DNA of 64,000 nucleotides from Scytonema millei VB511283 (GTDB taxonomy: Bacteria; Cyanobacteriota; Cyanobacteriia; Cyanobacteriales; Chroococcidiopsidaceae). The notes under the pieces were generated by a model that was given only the letters and a program-made list of their open reading frames with translations, made no database searches and was not told the origin of the DNA. This document shows positions 18,786 through 27,635 of the stretch, in pieces. The position numbers and the translations under genes are program-made. The stretch lies in contig NZ_JTJC03000002.1 in NCBI RefSeq assembly GCF_000817735.3, positions 62,001-126,000 of the forward strand, given 5' to 3'. Positions within the stretch are counted from its first letter, which is position 1; the number at the start of each line of letters is the position of its first letter.

Positions 18786-19762
18786 TAATATCTTGCAAGG
18801 TAATAGTAGCGATTGCTTTTGTCATAGCTTCGTCGAGTTCAGAATAAGTTCGAGCTGCGAAAGAGCGCAAATATTCTTTCACTTTAGACCAGCAATTTTC
18901 AATCGGGTTAAAGTCAGGAGAAGAGGGAGAAAGGTAAACTAATCTGGCTCCAGCTGCTTCGATTGCTTCTCGAATTGCAGCAACTTTATGAGCTGGCAAA
19001 TTATCCATCACTACACAAGCTCCTGACCAGAGTTGGGGGACTAAAACCTGGTTGACGTAAAATTTGAAGGTGGTCGTATCAGTCCAACCAGCAAACGTCA
19101 GAGGAGCAAGGAAGCCCTTCAAAGATAGTGCACCAATCATAGTCACATTTTGCCCTCGCTGAATAGGGCACTCACCATAAGCCCGTTGTCCCTTTTTTGC
19201 TCTAGCATAACGACGTGTCATCGCTAAATTCACCCCAGACTCATCAATAAAAATCAAGTCAGCCAGTTTAACTTCCCCAATAGTTGTCCAATATTCCACT
19301 CTCAACTTCTGAACTCGCTCACTTTTGGCTTCACTGGCATGGAGGGACTTTTTTTTTCTGGTCAATTGTAGTTTCTGGACAATTCGCCCCATTGTGGCTC
19401 GACTGATTCTGATGCCAATTTGTTCGTAAAGTTGGTGAGATAATTCCTCTAAAGTGGCATCGTTTTTGGCTTCGACTAACTGCTCCACTTGTTCAACTTG
19501 TTCTCTTGTAAGCTTTGGCGATTGCCCACCTCCATGCGGACGTGGCTGTACTTCTCCTGTTTGCTCGTAACGCCTCAACAGTTTCCAGACAAAGCTATAA
19601 CTCACATTGAAACGTTGAGCTGTTTTGACAATTGAGGTTTTTTCCTTTAAATGAGTCTCGACAATTTTGGCGCGAAAGTCATTTGAGTATGCCTTCATTC
19701 TTGGGCTAAAACTTTATGCTAGTTCTCCTCTTTACTTTATCTCACTCAATTGAGAACTGCTA
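18733..19762 (-). mobile_element. IS630-family insertion sequence
   Basis: About 1.03 kb with imperfect inverted ends GC(G/A)GTTCTCAATTG (18735-18748 and 19747-19760), each bordered by TA (18733-18734, 19761-19762) as expected for the IS630/Tc1 group. It contains one intact transposase gene in the same orientation as the receptor it interrupts. The sequence TGA precedes the left TA and follows the right TA; the receptor reading frame is restored only if TA plus one TGA copy are removed (see findings). Confidence 0.88.
18742..19698 (-). CDS. IS630-family transposase
   Basis: 318 residues. The N-terminal helix-turn-helix (KTAQRFNVSYSFVWKLLRRYEQTG) is followed by a second DNA-binding region (ATLEELSHQLYEQIGIRIS) and a DDE_3 catalytic core: IFIDESGVNL (first Asp), CVVMDNLPAHK (second Asp) and SPSSPDFNPIENCWSKVKEYL (Glu). 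It is complete, in one frame, unlike many IS630 copies that need a frameshift. Its 3' end reaches into the right inverted repeat. Confidence 0.95.
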   Translation of the reverse strand: MKAYSNDFRAKIVETHLKEKTSIVKTAQRFNVSYSFVWKLLRRYEQTGEVQPRPHGGGQSPKLTREQVEQVEQLVEAKNDATLEELSHQLYEQIGIRISRATMGRIVQKLQLTRKKKSLHASEAKSERVQKLRVEYWTTIGEVKLADLIFIDESGVNLAMTRRYARAKKGQRAYGECPIQRGQNVTMIGALSLKGFLAPLTFAGWTDTTTFKFYVNQVLVPQLWSGACVVMDNLPAHKVAAIREAIEAAGARLVYLSPSSPDFNPIENCWSKVKEYLRSFAARTYSELDEAMTKAIATITLQDIIGWFTHCCYYIPSN

Positions 19763-20472
19763 TGAATTGATTGAGGAATATCCCGTAACGGTGTATCCGT
19801 GCGCGTTGCTGTGGTTGCGCTAGATGGGTTGTAGCCCTCATCCTGCTCCCCTGTCACCACAATTTCCCTCTGCTCATCTTCAACTGTGGGTTGAGCGGTG
19901 GATGTACCTGGCGTGAAGCTAAAAATCAACCCTTCACCTGGAGAATCATACAACTGCACTTGCGGCAAAGCTGTTTCCCCTGTCACCACCACTCGAATAC
20001 TATTAGCAGTAGCCTGAGTCACAGCCACGCGAGTAATTCCGCTTGCAGGGTTATCTTGACGAAACTCTCTCCCTTGGGGTAGAGCTAGCACGGCGTTGGG
20101 AATATTCGCAATATACGATCTACCCAAAACTAGAGTTACAGGCTGAAGCACCTTTCCTTGAGTGGTTTGTAAAATTATCTCCACACCTTTATCAGTGGGA
20201 TTTACCTGAACTCCCGTAATTGATACAATTTCCCCTGGTGTTGCAGGTGGGTTGGTTGGCGACTGTACCAACATTCGATCGCTTGTCGCCGGAAGCTCGA
20301 CTTCACTCAGTTGAGGAATATTATTGTTGACTTCTCGATTATTCTCCCCTACCTCCTCGCCTTTTGCCGGAGTGCCGAGCAAAACAGCGATCGCACTACC
20401 TGCCACTACGATCGCCAACAGTAACCGCACCGACAACCGTAGGATCATCGCCAACTCCTTCCACCTACTCAA
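19732..20472 (-). pseudogene. TonB-dependent siderophore receptor, signal peptide and AMIN portion
   Basis: The 5' part of the receptor cut by IS630. It has a signal peptide (LLLAIVVAGSAIAVLLG, cleavage near AKGEE), an AMIN domain (ITGVQVNPTDKGVEIILQT to LYDSPGEGLIFSFTPG) of the kind found ahead of cyanobacterial siderophore receptors, a TonB-box-like region (REIVVTGEQ) and the start of the plug (RTDTPLRDIPQSI). The last residues (HSSSQLSEIK, stop) come from the insertion sequence. The next receptor residue expected, Q of QVVPQE, is found across the element. A pair of direct repeats 70-105 bp upstream may be the AraC-regulator site. Confidence 0.9.
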
Positions 20473-20541
20473 CTACTCTATTGCCAATTACTTCTAATAA
20501 GTCGTGAAAAGTAGTGTAAAGAAGTTGCTCTAGCCCTGTCT

Positions 20542-20577
20542 ATCAAAAAAACGACAACGACGATCGAAAAAACGACA
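20542..20577. promoter_or_regulatory. Candidate PchR-type operator: two 15-bp direct repeats
   Basis: ATCAAAAAAACGACA (20542-20556) and ATCGAAAAAACGACA (20563-20577) match at 14 of 15 positions and start 21 bp apart, two helical turns. They lie upstream of the receptor start at 20472 and right after the AraC-regulator gene. AraC proteins bind such direct repeats; the link to this regulator is inference. Confidence 0.5.
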
Positions 20578-20599
20578 GATCCAAGCGCGATCGCGATAC

Positions 20600-21601
20600 T
20601 CAGTCTGCTGCGATCAGTCGTTTTCCTGCCAGACATTGACTGGGTGTAATCCCAAACCGCCGCTTAAACGCGCTGGCAAAATTTCCCAAATGCCCATAAC
20701 CAACCCGCATCGCCACCTCAGCCACCGTGCGATCGCCCTGACGCAATAACTGTTCCGCCTGCTCCAGTCGTCGCTGCTGCAAATAGCACATTACTGTCAT
20801 GCTGAATAGCGTTTGAAACCCACGTTGGAGAGAACGAGGGGTTAACCCGACTTGCCGTGCCAACTCCGGTAACGAAAGGGGATGAGCAAATTGTGTCGTC
20901 AAAATTTCCTTTGCATAGTGCAACCGTTCGATCGCCTCTGGTTTCAAACTCGGTACAGATTGATTTCGCGCCCCATCTTCCGAGATTAGATCGAGATGCA
21001 TCGCCAACAATTCAAACACCTTCCCTTGAAGGTACATCCGTTTTGCTGCCCCCCGATAAGGCGCATTCCACATCTGGAGAGCCAGCGATCGCATTGCTGG
21101 GGTGACTTTAGGATAAAATGAAACCTTCCAATCTTCCCCTTTGAACAATTGCTTCACCGCATTGGACTGCCGTTGTCGATCGTTGAGAAAAAACGATTCC
21201 AGCACGTCTGGCTCAATCTCGATATCGACAAAGGTTGAACGCTGTGGACTTCGCCATCGCTCCAGATATGCAGGCGAAATCCCGCTGCCCGAAAAATAGC
21301 TGCAAGTCCTGTCGAATGTGGGATGAAGATCGCAGTCTAGAAAACCTGACAGAAAAATTGTCATCTGAATCGGATGCTCGTGAGCGGATACCTTCACCTC
21401 TAAATCTTGGCGATATTCAAGATCCGCGAAATTTAACCACACACCAGGCAACAATTCTATCTCCCGACCGTAGCCCCACCCTAGTTGCTCTGGCACTCCC
21501 GTCAGTTCCTCAAACTCATCCAAAATTATGTTGTCAGGACAAGTAACAGGAGCCTGAGCGTGCAGTTCATCCAAGTCGAATTGGTTGAAAATCAAAGTCA
21601 T
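20600..21601 (-). CDS. AraC-family regulator (PchR-like) of siderophore uptake
   Basis: 333 residues with the two C-terminal AraC helix-turn-helix motifs (LSLPELARQVGLTPRSLQRGFQ and RTVAEVAMRVGYGHLGNFASAFKRRFGITPSQ). The N-terminal ~220 residues contain the WGYGREIELLPGVWLNFADLEY segment typical of PchR-like proteins, which sense a ferri-siderophore and activate receptor genes. It is 127 bp upstream of the receptor on the same strand, the standard arrangement in cyanobacterial siderophore loci. The regulator frame is intact although its target receptor is broken. Confidence 0.9.
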   Translation of the reverse strand: MTLIFNQFDLDELHAQAPVTCPDNIILDEFEELTGVPEQLGWGYGREIELLPGVWLNFADLEYRQDLEVKVSAHEHPIQMTIFLSGFLDCDLHPTFDRTCSYFSGSGISPAYLERWRSPQRSTFVDIEIEPDVLESFFLNDRQRQSNAVKQLFKGEDWKVSFYPKVTPAMRSLALQMWNAPYRGAAKRMYLQGKVFELLAMHLDLISEDGARNQSVPSLKPEAIERLHYAKEILTTQFAHPLSLPELARQVGLTPRSLQRGFQTLFSMTVMCYLQQRRLEQAEQLLRQGDRTVAEVAMRVGYGHLGNFASAFKRRFGITPSQCLAGKRLIAAD

Positions 21602-21720
21602 GGTGGGTCTACGTCAAGATCGCAGATTGACTTGAGTGATAATAATTTGCAATAGTATACCGCGATCGCCCCGAAACCCAAAACGCCTCATCCTAACGAC
21701 AGCTTTATGGCAAAACAATA

Positions 21721-24700
21721 TCAGCGGCTTTCAGAAGCAACTCTTGGTTCTGTATCGCTGGGTTCCAACTGCTGAGGTGGCTGAGGTGGACGACGCGATT
21801 GAAAGCGATCGCGCAAGTTACTGATAATAATGTACAGTACTGGCACGACGAACAAACTCAAGAACGTTGCCACGAACATGCCACCAAATACTGCCGTACC
21901 CAACGCTTGACGGCTTTTCGCTCCTGCACCTACAGCAATGACTAAGGGGAATATCCCCAACAAGGTAGAAAGAGCGGTCATCAAAATCGGTCGCAAGCGT
22001 TCCTGAGCTGCTTGAATCGCTGCTTGCGTAATTGACAGTCCGCGATCGCGCAGTTGGTTGGCAAATTCTACAATCAGAATTGAGTTTTTACTTGCCAATC
22101 CGATCAACATCACCAAACCCACTTGACAGTAAACATCATTCGGTAGACCGCGCAGATTCTGAGCTAACAAGGCTCCGAAAATTGCTAAAGGAACCGCCAG
22201 CATAATGATGAAGGGATCGACGTAATTCTCGTACTGAGCTGCCAATACCAAGAATACGAAGACCAAACCTAAAGCAAAGATAATTGGCGCTTGACCCCCC
22301 GATTCTGTCTCATCTAAGGAAATACCCGACCACTCGTAACCCATACTAGCTGGGAGAATCTCCGCTGACAGTTTTGCCATTGCATCCATTGCTTGTCCGG
22401 TGCTGAAGCCAGGAGCCGCAGAACCGTTGAGTTCGATCGACCGAAAGAGGTTGTAGTGGGTGATTGACTGCGCCCCAGTAGTGGGTGTAACTTTCACCAA
22501 GTTGCTCAGAGGAATCATCTGCCGCTGGTCGGGATCGTCTTGATTCGATCGCACGTACAGTTTGCCGATATCTTCTGGATTCGAGCGAAACTGCTTGTCG
22601 GCTTGGACGTAGACTCGATAAGTCCGTCGTTGCAGGTTGAAATCGTTGACGTAGCGCGAACCCATGTATGTTTGCAGGGTATTTAAAATCTCGTCTACAT
22701 CAACTTGTAAGGCTTTGGCTTTGTTGCGATCGATCTCGATTTCCATTTGCGGCGCGTTTGCCCCAAAAGTACTGAAGACAGCCGACAATCCTGGGGTTTG
22801 ATTGCCGCGTTGCATCAATTGTTGCATTACACCGACAAGATCGTTGAGGGGGAGATTTCCCTGACGGTCTTGGAGTTGATATTGGAAACCGCTGACGCTA
22901 CCCAAACCGCGAATTGCAGGCGGATTTACAGGTAGAATCCTCGCTTCGGGAAATTGGGATACAACACCGCGCATCCGATTAATCAGAGCTTCTGCCGATT
23001 GATTTGCGCCAGGACGTTCGCCCCAAGGTACGAGCGGGGTAAAAATTGCCCCTCTGTTAGCGGTATTACCCGTACCACCAATTCCGAAACCACCAACGGC
23101 AAAAGTTGCCTTGACTTCAGGTAATTTCAAATACTCAGTTTCTATTTTCCGCATCACGTCGCTGGTGTAGTTCAGTGAAGCGCCTTCGGGTCCTTGAATT
23201 AGGGTAATGAAATAGCCTTGGTCTTCATCCGGTAAAAATCCGGTGGGGACAATTTGATACAACCATGCTGTCAATCCCAAGAAGACGACAAATATTCCTA
23301 GTACGATGGGTTTGATCCGCGTTAAAAAGTCGAGCGATCGCTCGTACTTGTGCCGCGTCCAATCAAGGAAGCGATTAAATTTGCCAAACACCCAAGCAAT
23401 GGGACCCCGTGCAGGTGGTTTTTGTCGCAGCAACAAGCCTGCCAGCGAAGGCGTGAGGGTCAGCGCCAAGAAGGTAGAAATTGTAATTGAGAAGGCGATC
23501 GTCAGCGCGAATTGCCGATAGATTTGTCCTGTGGCTCCGGGGAAAAAGGCGACGGGGACAAACACCGCCATCAGTACCAATGAAGTCGCAATGACTGCCC
23601 CAAACAATTCGTGCATCGCCTCTGATGCTGCTTGACGCGGTGGCATTCCCTCATCTTGAATCAAGCGAGAGATATCTTCCACAACAACGATCGCATCGTC
23701 TACTACCATCCCTGTAGCAAGGGTTAAACCGAACAACGTCAAGGAGTTAATCGAGAAATTGAACGCTTTAACAAAAGCAAACGTGCCGATCAAAGCTAGA
23801 GGAATTGTCACAACCGGAATCAAAGTCGTGCGCCAATCCTGTAAGAACAGGTAAATCACCGCAATTACCAGCGCCACAGACATGAGCAGCGTAATAATGA
23901 CTTCTTTGAGGGACTCTTCTACAAATAAGGTCGTGTCATAGGCTACCTGATATTCCATCCCTGGCGGAAATTGTTGAGATAGCCGTTCCATTTCGGCTTT
24001 AACATTTCGCGCCACCTCCAAATCGTTGCTACCTGGAATCGGAAAGATCCCGATCCCTACAGCCTCTTGACCCCGATACCGCAGGAACGAACTGTAGTTT
24101 TGCGCCCCCAATTCTACCCGTCCTACATCGCTCAACTTAATCAGGGTTCCGTCTGGTGCGGTCGAGATTACCATGTCCTCAAATTGGGACACGTCAACAA
24201 GTCTACCCACAGCCCGCAAGTCAATTTGATATTGCTGCCCGTCTTCTGTAGGTGGTTGACCGATTTGCCCTGCGCCTACTTGCAAGTTTTGTTCTTCGAC
24301 GGCATCGACAACATCTTGTGCTGCTAAATTGCGGCTGGCGAGTTTATCAGGATCTAGCCACAGGCGCATAGCATAGCGACGTTCGCCAAAAATCCGCGCC
24401 TCGCTCACGCCCTTGACTCGTTGCAAGGCATCGACCATATAAAGATCGACGTAGTTGCTCAAGAAAACGTTGTCATATTGTTTGTTAGGCGAGAATATAC
24501 CCATACCCAACAGCAGGTTGTTGGTCTGCTTTGTCACCGTCACGCCGACTTGACGCACTTCTTGCGGCAACTGCGGTTCGGCGATCGAAACGCGGTTTTG
24601 CACGTCTACAGCAGCAATATCGAGATCCCGTCCTGCTTCAAACGTGACTGTAATCGTACTCGTACCATCGTTGGCGCTACTGGAATTGATGTATCTCATT

Positions 24701-24924
24701 CCATCAACGCCGTTAATTTCCCGTTCTAGTACTGTCGTTACTGTATCTTCTACGACTTCTGCACTTGCCCCAACGTAGTTAGCGGTTACTTGCACTTGGG
24801 GCGGCGCAATTTCAGGATATTGAGCGGCGGGCAGGGTAGGAATGCTAATTGCTCCTACCAGCAAAATAATGATGGCGCAGACGCTCGTAAAAACTGGTCG
24901 CTTGATAAAAAAGTCAACAAACAT
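21721..24924 (-). CDS. RND efflux transporter, HAE1 family (AcrB-like)
   Basis: 1067-residue inner-membrane proton/drug antiporter. It opens MFVDFFIKRPVFTSVCAIIILLVG, has two large periplasmic loops, and the proton-relay helix TM4 with GMVVDDAIVVVEDISR (two adjacent Asp). The second half repeats the layout, with VGLVMLIGLASKNSILIVEFA and RLRPILMTALSTLLGI. HAE1 (hydrophobic/amphiphile) rather than HME (metal) because the TM4 acid pair is DD. It lies 178 bp downstream of the membrane-fusion-protein gene; no TolC-like gene is present, so an outer-membrane partner must be elsewhere. Substrates unknown. Confidence 0.94.
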   Translation of the reverse strand: MFVDFFIKRPVFTSVCAIIILLVGAISIPTLPAAQYPEIAPPQVQVTANYVGASAEVVEDTVTTVLEREINGVDGMRYINSSSANDGTSTITVTFEAGRDLDIAAVDVQNRVSIAEPQLPQEVRQVGVTVTKQTNNLLLGMGIFSPNKQYDNVFLSNYVDLYMVDALQRVKGVSEARIFGERRYAMRLWLDPDKLASRNLAAQDVVDAVEEQNLQVGAGQIGQPPTEDGQQYQIDLRAVGRLVDVSQFEDMVISTAPDGTLIKLSDVGRVELGAQNYSSFLRYRGQEAVGIGIFPIPGSNDLEVARNVKAEMERLSQQFPPGMEYQVAYDTTLFVEESLKEVIITLLMSVALVIAVIYLFLQDWRTTLIPVVTIPLALIGTFAFVKAFNFSINSLTLFGLTLATGMVVDDAIVVVEDISRLIQDEGMPPRQAASEAMHELFGAVIATSLVLMAVFVPVAFFPGATGQIYRQFALTIAFSITISTFLALTLTPSLAGLLLRQKPPARGPIAWVFGKFNRFLDWTRHKYERSLDFLTRIKPIVLGIFVVFLGLTAWLYQIVPTGFLPDEDQGYFITLIQGPEGASLNYTSDVMRKIETEYLKLPEVKATFAVGGFGIGGTGNTANRGAIFTPLVPWGERPGANQSAEALINRMRGVVSQFPEARILPVNPPAIRGLGSVSGFQYQLQDRQGNLPLNDLVGVMQQLMQRGNQTPGLSAVFSTFGANAPQMEIEIDRNKAKALQVDVDEILNTLQTYMGSRYVNDFNLQRRTYRVYVQADKQFRSNPEDIGKLYVRSNQDDPDQRQMIPLSNLVKVTPTTGAQSITHYNLFRSIELNGSAAPGFSTGQAMDAMAKLSAEILPASMGYEWSGISLDETESGGQAPIIFALGLVFVFLVLAAQYENYVDPFIIMLAVPLAIFGALLAQNLRGLPNDVYCQVGLVMLIGLASKNSILIVEFANQLRDRGLSITQAAIQAAQERLRPILMTALSTLLGIFPLVIAVGAGAKSRQALGTAVFGGMFVATFLSLFVVPVLYIIISNLRDRFQSRRPPQPPQQLEPSDTEPRVASESR

Positions 24925-24947
24925 GAGGGAGTAGGGAGTAGGGTAGT

Positions 24948-25012
24948 TGTAGGGGCGGGTTTACCAAGCGGCTTTGCTACTAGCAAAGATTTCAGGTGAA
25001 CCCGCCCGTACA
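24948..25012. repeat. Palindromic AGGGGCGGGTTT element
   Basis: About 65 bp with GTAGGGGCGGGTTTACC on the left and GGTGAACCCGCCCGTAC on the right, and an interior hairpin-like TTTGCTA/TAGCAAA. It lies between the fusion-protein and RND genes of one operon-like pair, so read-through may be reduced there. TAGTTAA-type heptads follow at 25031-25090. Confidence 0.75.
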
Positions 25013-25102
25013 GGAGTAGGGAGTGGTTCATAGTTAATAGTTAATGGTTGATTGCTATTAACCATTGACCATTAACTATTGACCATTGACTCCCTTGTAT
25101 CC

Positions 25103-26437
25103 TTAAGATTCTGGTGCGATCGGTGCGCCGTCTCTAAGGTTAAGCAGTCCTGAAGTAATAATTCGTTCTCCAGGTTTTAGTCCTTCGAGAACCTGGTAAT
25201 TGTTACCTTGAATGCTGCCTAATTTCACGGGTTTTTGCCGTGCTATCAATTGTGGTTGTCCCGATTGTGCCTGTTGAGACTGCTGTTGTTGTGGTGCTGA
25301 TTCTGCTACATAGACGAAGTTTTGCCCGCCAATCCGATTAATTGCCGTTGTGGGAACGAGAATGCCTTGGCGTTGATTCCAAATGACTCTCGCTCTTACA
25401 TATTGGTCGGCACGCAGTTGATTTTGGGAATTTTCAAATAGAGATTTGACGAGTACGGATTGGGTATTAGTAGCGGTGTTAGGGGCGATGAAAAAGACCT
25501 TGCTCGTCCCTACACGCTTGCCTTGTCCGTCAAGCAGCTCTACTGGCATTCCCTGACGTAGTTCTGGTCCCCGTTCGATGGGTACGGAAATATTGACTTC
25601 TAGGGGTTGGTTCTCGGTAACGCTTGTGAGTTGGGTTGATGTATTGACAAAATCCCCCTCTTTGACCGGAATTCGCCCCACTGTACCCGCAAAGGGTGCG
25701 GTAATCGTGTAGTACTTTAGCTGAGCTTCCTGTCCTTGGGTATTCGCTCTTGCTTCTGCCAAGGCTTTTTCCTGTTGAGCTACGGTAGCTTTCTGAGCGG
25801 CAATGCGTTTGTCGATCGCATTGAGTTCGGCTTTTGCCGTAGCAATTCTGTTGGTATAATCGTCCGCAACCGATCGCGCAACTGCTCCCTGGTCGGCAAG
25901 GTCAGAATATCGCTTGTATTCTTTTTCGTTGAATCTGACATTCGACAAGTTAGAAAGGCGTTCTGCTTGCAGGGAACTCAGGGTTGCTTCGGCATTTGCT
26001 ACCTCTGCTTCGGCAGCTGCGATCGCGGCGCTAGAACTCCTGACGGCTGCTTGTTGTTCTTCTGGATCGATTTGAATTAGGTTGGCTCCCCGATTGACGC
26101 GATCGCCTGGACGAACGAAAATACGAGAGACTTGCCCTTCAATTCTCGGCTGTAAAGTCACGGATCGTCGCGATTCTAAATTGGCAATATACTCGCTACT
26201 TTCACTGACTGCTCCTGATTCTAGGGTGGCTAGCCTCACCTTAGTTGGCGGTTGCTGCTGTGCGGCTGAATTGGGGTTTTGATTTTTAGGTGCGAGTACA
26301 TACCATAGTCCAACTCCGCCACCGATGGCGATTAGACCGACTAGTAACCACATCCACGGTTTACGTTTACCTGGGGGTCTGTCTTGGACTTGTTTTCTCT
26401 CGTCCGCTACGGATGCTTTAGGTTCTGATGATTCCAT
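25103..26437 (-). CDS. RND periplasmic adaptor (membrane fusion protein, HlyD/AcrA family)
   Basis: 444 residues. A cytoplasmic tail is followed by one transmembrane segment (WMWLLVGLIAIGGGVGLWYV, ~29-48). The biotinyl-lipoyl halves are SVTLQPRIEGQVSRIFVRPGDRVNRG and YYTITAPFAGTVGRIPVKEGDFV, separated by a long α-hairpin rich in Ala, Glu and Gln (SSAAIAAAEAEVANAEATL). A β-barrel and a C-terminal GERIITSGLLNLRDGAPI close the protein. It has a TM anchor, not a lipobox. It pairs with the RND pump downstream and may be controlled by the ArsR gene 301 bp upstream. Confidence 0.94.
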   Translation of the reverse strand: MESSEPKASVADERKQVQDRPPGKRKPWMWLLVGLIAIGGGVGLWYVLAPKNQNPNSAAQQQPPTKVRLATLESGAVSESSEYIANLESRRSVTLQPRIEGQVSRIFVRPGDRVNRGANLIQIDPEEQQAAVRSSSAAIAAAEAEVANAEATLSSLQAERLSNLSNVRFNEKEYKRYSDLADQGAVARSVADDYTNRIATAKAELNAIDKRIAAQKATVAQQEKALAEARANTQGQEAQLKYYTITAPFAGTVGRIPVKEGDFVNTSTQLTSVTENQPLEVNISVPIERGPELRQGMPVELLDGQGKRVGTSKVFFIAPNTATNTQSVLVKSLFENSQNQLRADQYVRARVIWNQRQGILVPTTAINRIGGQNFVYVAESAPQQQQSQQAQSGQPQLIARQKPVKLGSIQGNNYQVLEGLKPGERIITSGLLNLRDGAPIAPES

Positions 26438-26738
26438 ATTGAATAGAAAGCTTACTAAATAAAAGTTTTGACTAACGAAGAGTCAGGAATTCTCTAAAGA
26501 GAATTGTAATTTTGGCTTATTGCCTCACCTTTGTGTAATAATCCATCGGTCAATACCAAACTCTACAGTTATCAGTGTAGAGACGTTACATCTAACGTCT
26601 TTACAAAAAAGTTTTCAGTTAGCGGTTTGATTACTTAAGTAGTGACTCCTGTAATTTCGATGAAAGTTATATTCGTAATAGGTTTAAGTTCCCTTCTATA
26701 CGAGATCGAGATTATGAGTTGTCCCCAATTCAAGTTAC
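26438..26738. other. 301-bp spacer between the ArsR gene and the efflux genes
   Basis: No gene. It contains an imperfect palindrome at 26576-26605 (TGTAGAGACGTTA ... TAACGTCTTTACA) of the same family as the one at 53682, and AT-rich DNA next to the fusion-protein start where a promoter could lie. Confidence 0.55.
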
Positions 26739-27044
26739 TTAAATTCGTTCCGGCGATTTTTGTTGAATGTTTATTATCAAAAGTTGCTGTAACTGAGTAA
26801 TATAAATTGACAAAACTTCCGCACGAAAACTGTAATAACAGTATTGCCCTGCACGCCTTGTTTCGATCAAACCGACTTTAACTAACTCCTTAATGTGATG
26901 AGAAACTGTTGCTTGCGATACAGGAAACTGCTCGACTATTTCTCGGCAAGATAGCTCATCATGGGTAGCGATCGCTGTTAGAATTTCCAATCGTCGTGGC
27001 TCTGCTAGAGCTTTTGCCACTTGCTGAAATTGGGCTGCGTCCAT
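26739..27044 (-). CDS. ArsR-family winged-helix regulator
   Basis: 101 residues with the ArsR core: AKALAEPRRLEILTAI, then the recognition helix region SCREIVEQFPVSQATVSHHIKEL and the wing VGLIETRRAGQYCYYSF. The metal-binding ELCVCDL motif of true arsenic sensors is replaced by ELSCREI with a single Cys, so this is probably not a classic As(III) or Zn sensor. It sits upstream of the efflux genes on the same strand and has a cluster of inverted repeats in its own promoter region, which suggests self-regulation and possibly control of the pump. Confidence 0.9.
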   Translation of the reverse strand: MDAAQFQQVAKALAEPRRLEILTAIATHDELSCREIVEQFPVSQATVSHHIKELVKVGLIETRRAGQYCYYSFRAEVLSIYITQLQQLLIINIQQKSPERI

Positions 27045-27635
27045 TTGAAATATTTCCTAGTTACTCAACCAATCGACGCAACCTAATACATAGTTTTAAT
27101 AACCTAGCCTCGATTGCTATGCCTGAATAACTATAGTTTCAATAACTCCTAGTTTTAATACCTATACTTTCAGTACCATAGTTTCAGTAACTATGTATAA
27201 ATAGCCCTGTCTAAATAACTATGTCGTTTATATATTGATATACATCGATTAACTGCTCTTGTCAACCACTAGCACCCAGATTGAACGAACGATCGCGAAT
27301 CTACACCTTTTTCAGATTTTTGCAACTTCAAACCTCCAATTTCTATTTCTATGACGGAATTTTTAGCTCATGCTTCTCCTTGGCTCTTATATAGATTAAA
27401 TCAAAACTAACGATTCTGATTTCCGACTTAAGATAGATGTGGTTAATAAAATTAACATCAATTTCTCTTATCAGTGGTCAGTTATCAGTGACTAGTGACT
27501 AGTGGCTGGTGGCTAGAATCGTTTCTAGTCACTAGTCACCAGCCACAAACCACTCATCATCAACCGTCAACCAACAGCAAAAAAATAGTCTAATGGTAGA
27601 TGTGAACTATTGGCTCAAATCTAAGGTTTGCTGCA
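27045..27635. other. 591-bp divergent spacer
   Basis: Holds the operator-like cluster (27089-27195) near the ArsR gene and, nearer the thioredoxin-like gene, CAGTTAT/CTAGTGA/CTAGTCA heptads whose two arms (about 27495-27546) can pair with G·U wobble. Promoters for both divergent genes must lie here. No coding signal. Confidence 0.6.
27089..27195. promoter_or_regulatory. Cluster of five operator-like repeats upstream of the ArsR gene
   Basis: Five related units TAGTTT(T/C)A(A/G)TAAC... begin near 27091, 27134, 27150, 27164 and 27179. The last is a perfect 19-bp inverted repeat, CATAGTT-TCAGT-AACTATG (27177-27195). They start ~45 bp upstream of the ArsR start codon. Binding by this ArsR protein is an inference. 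Confidence 0.55.
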
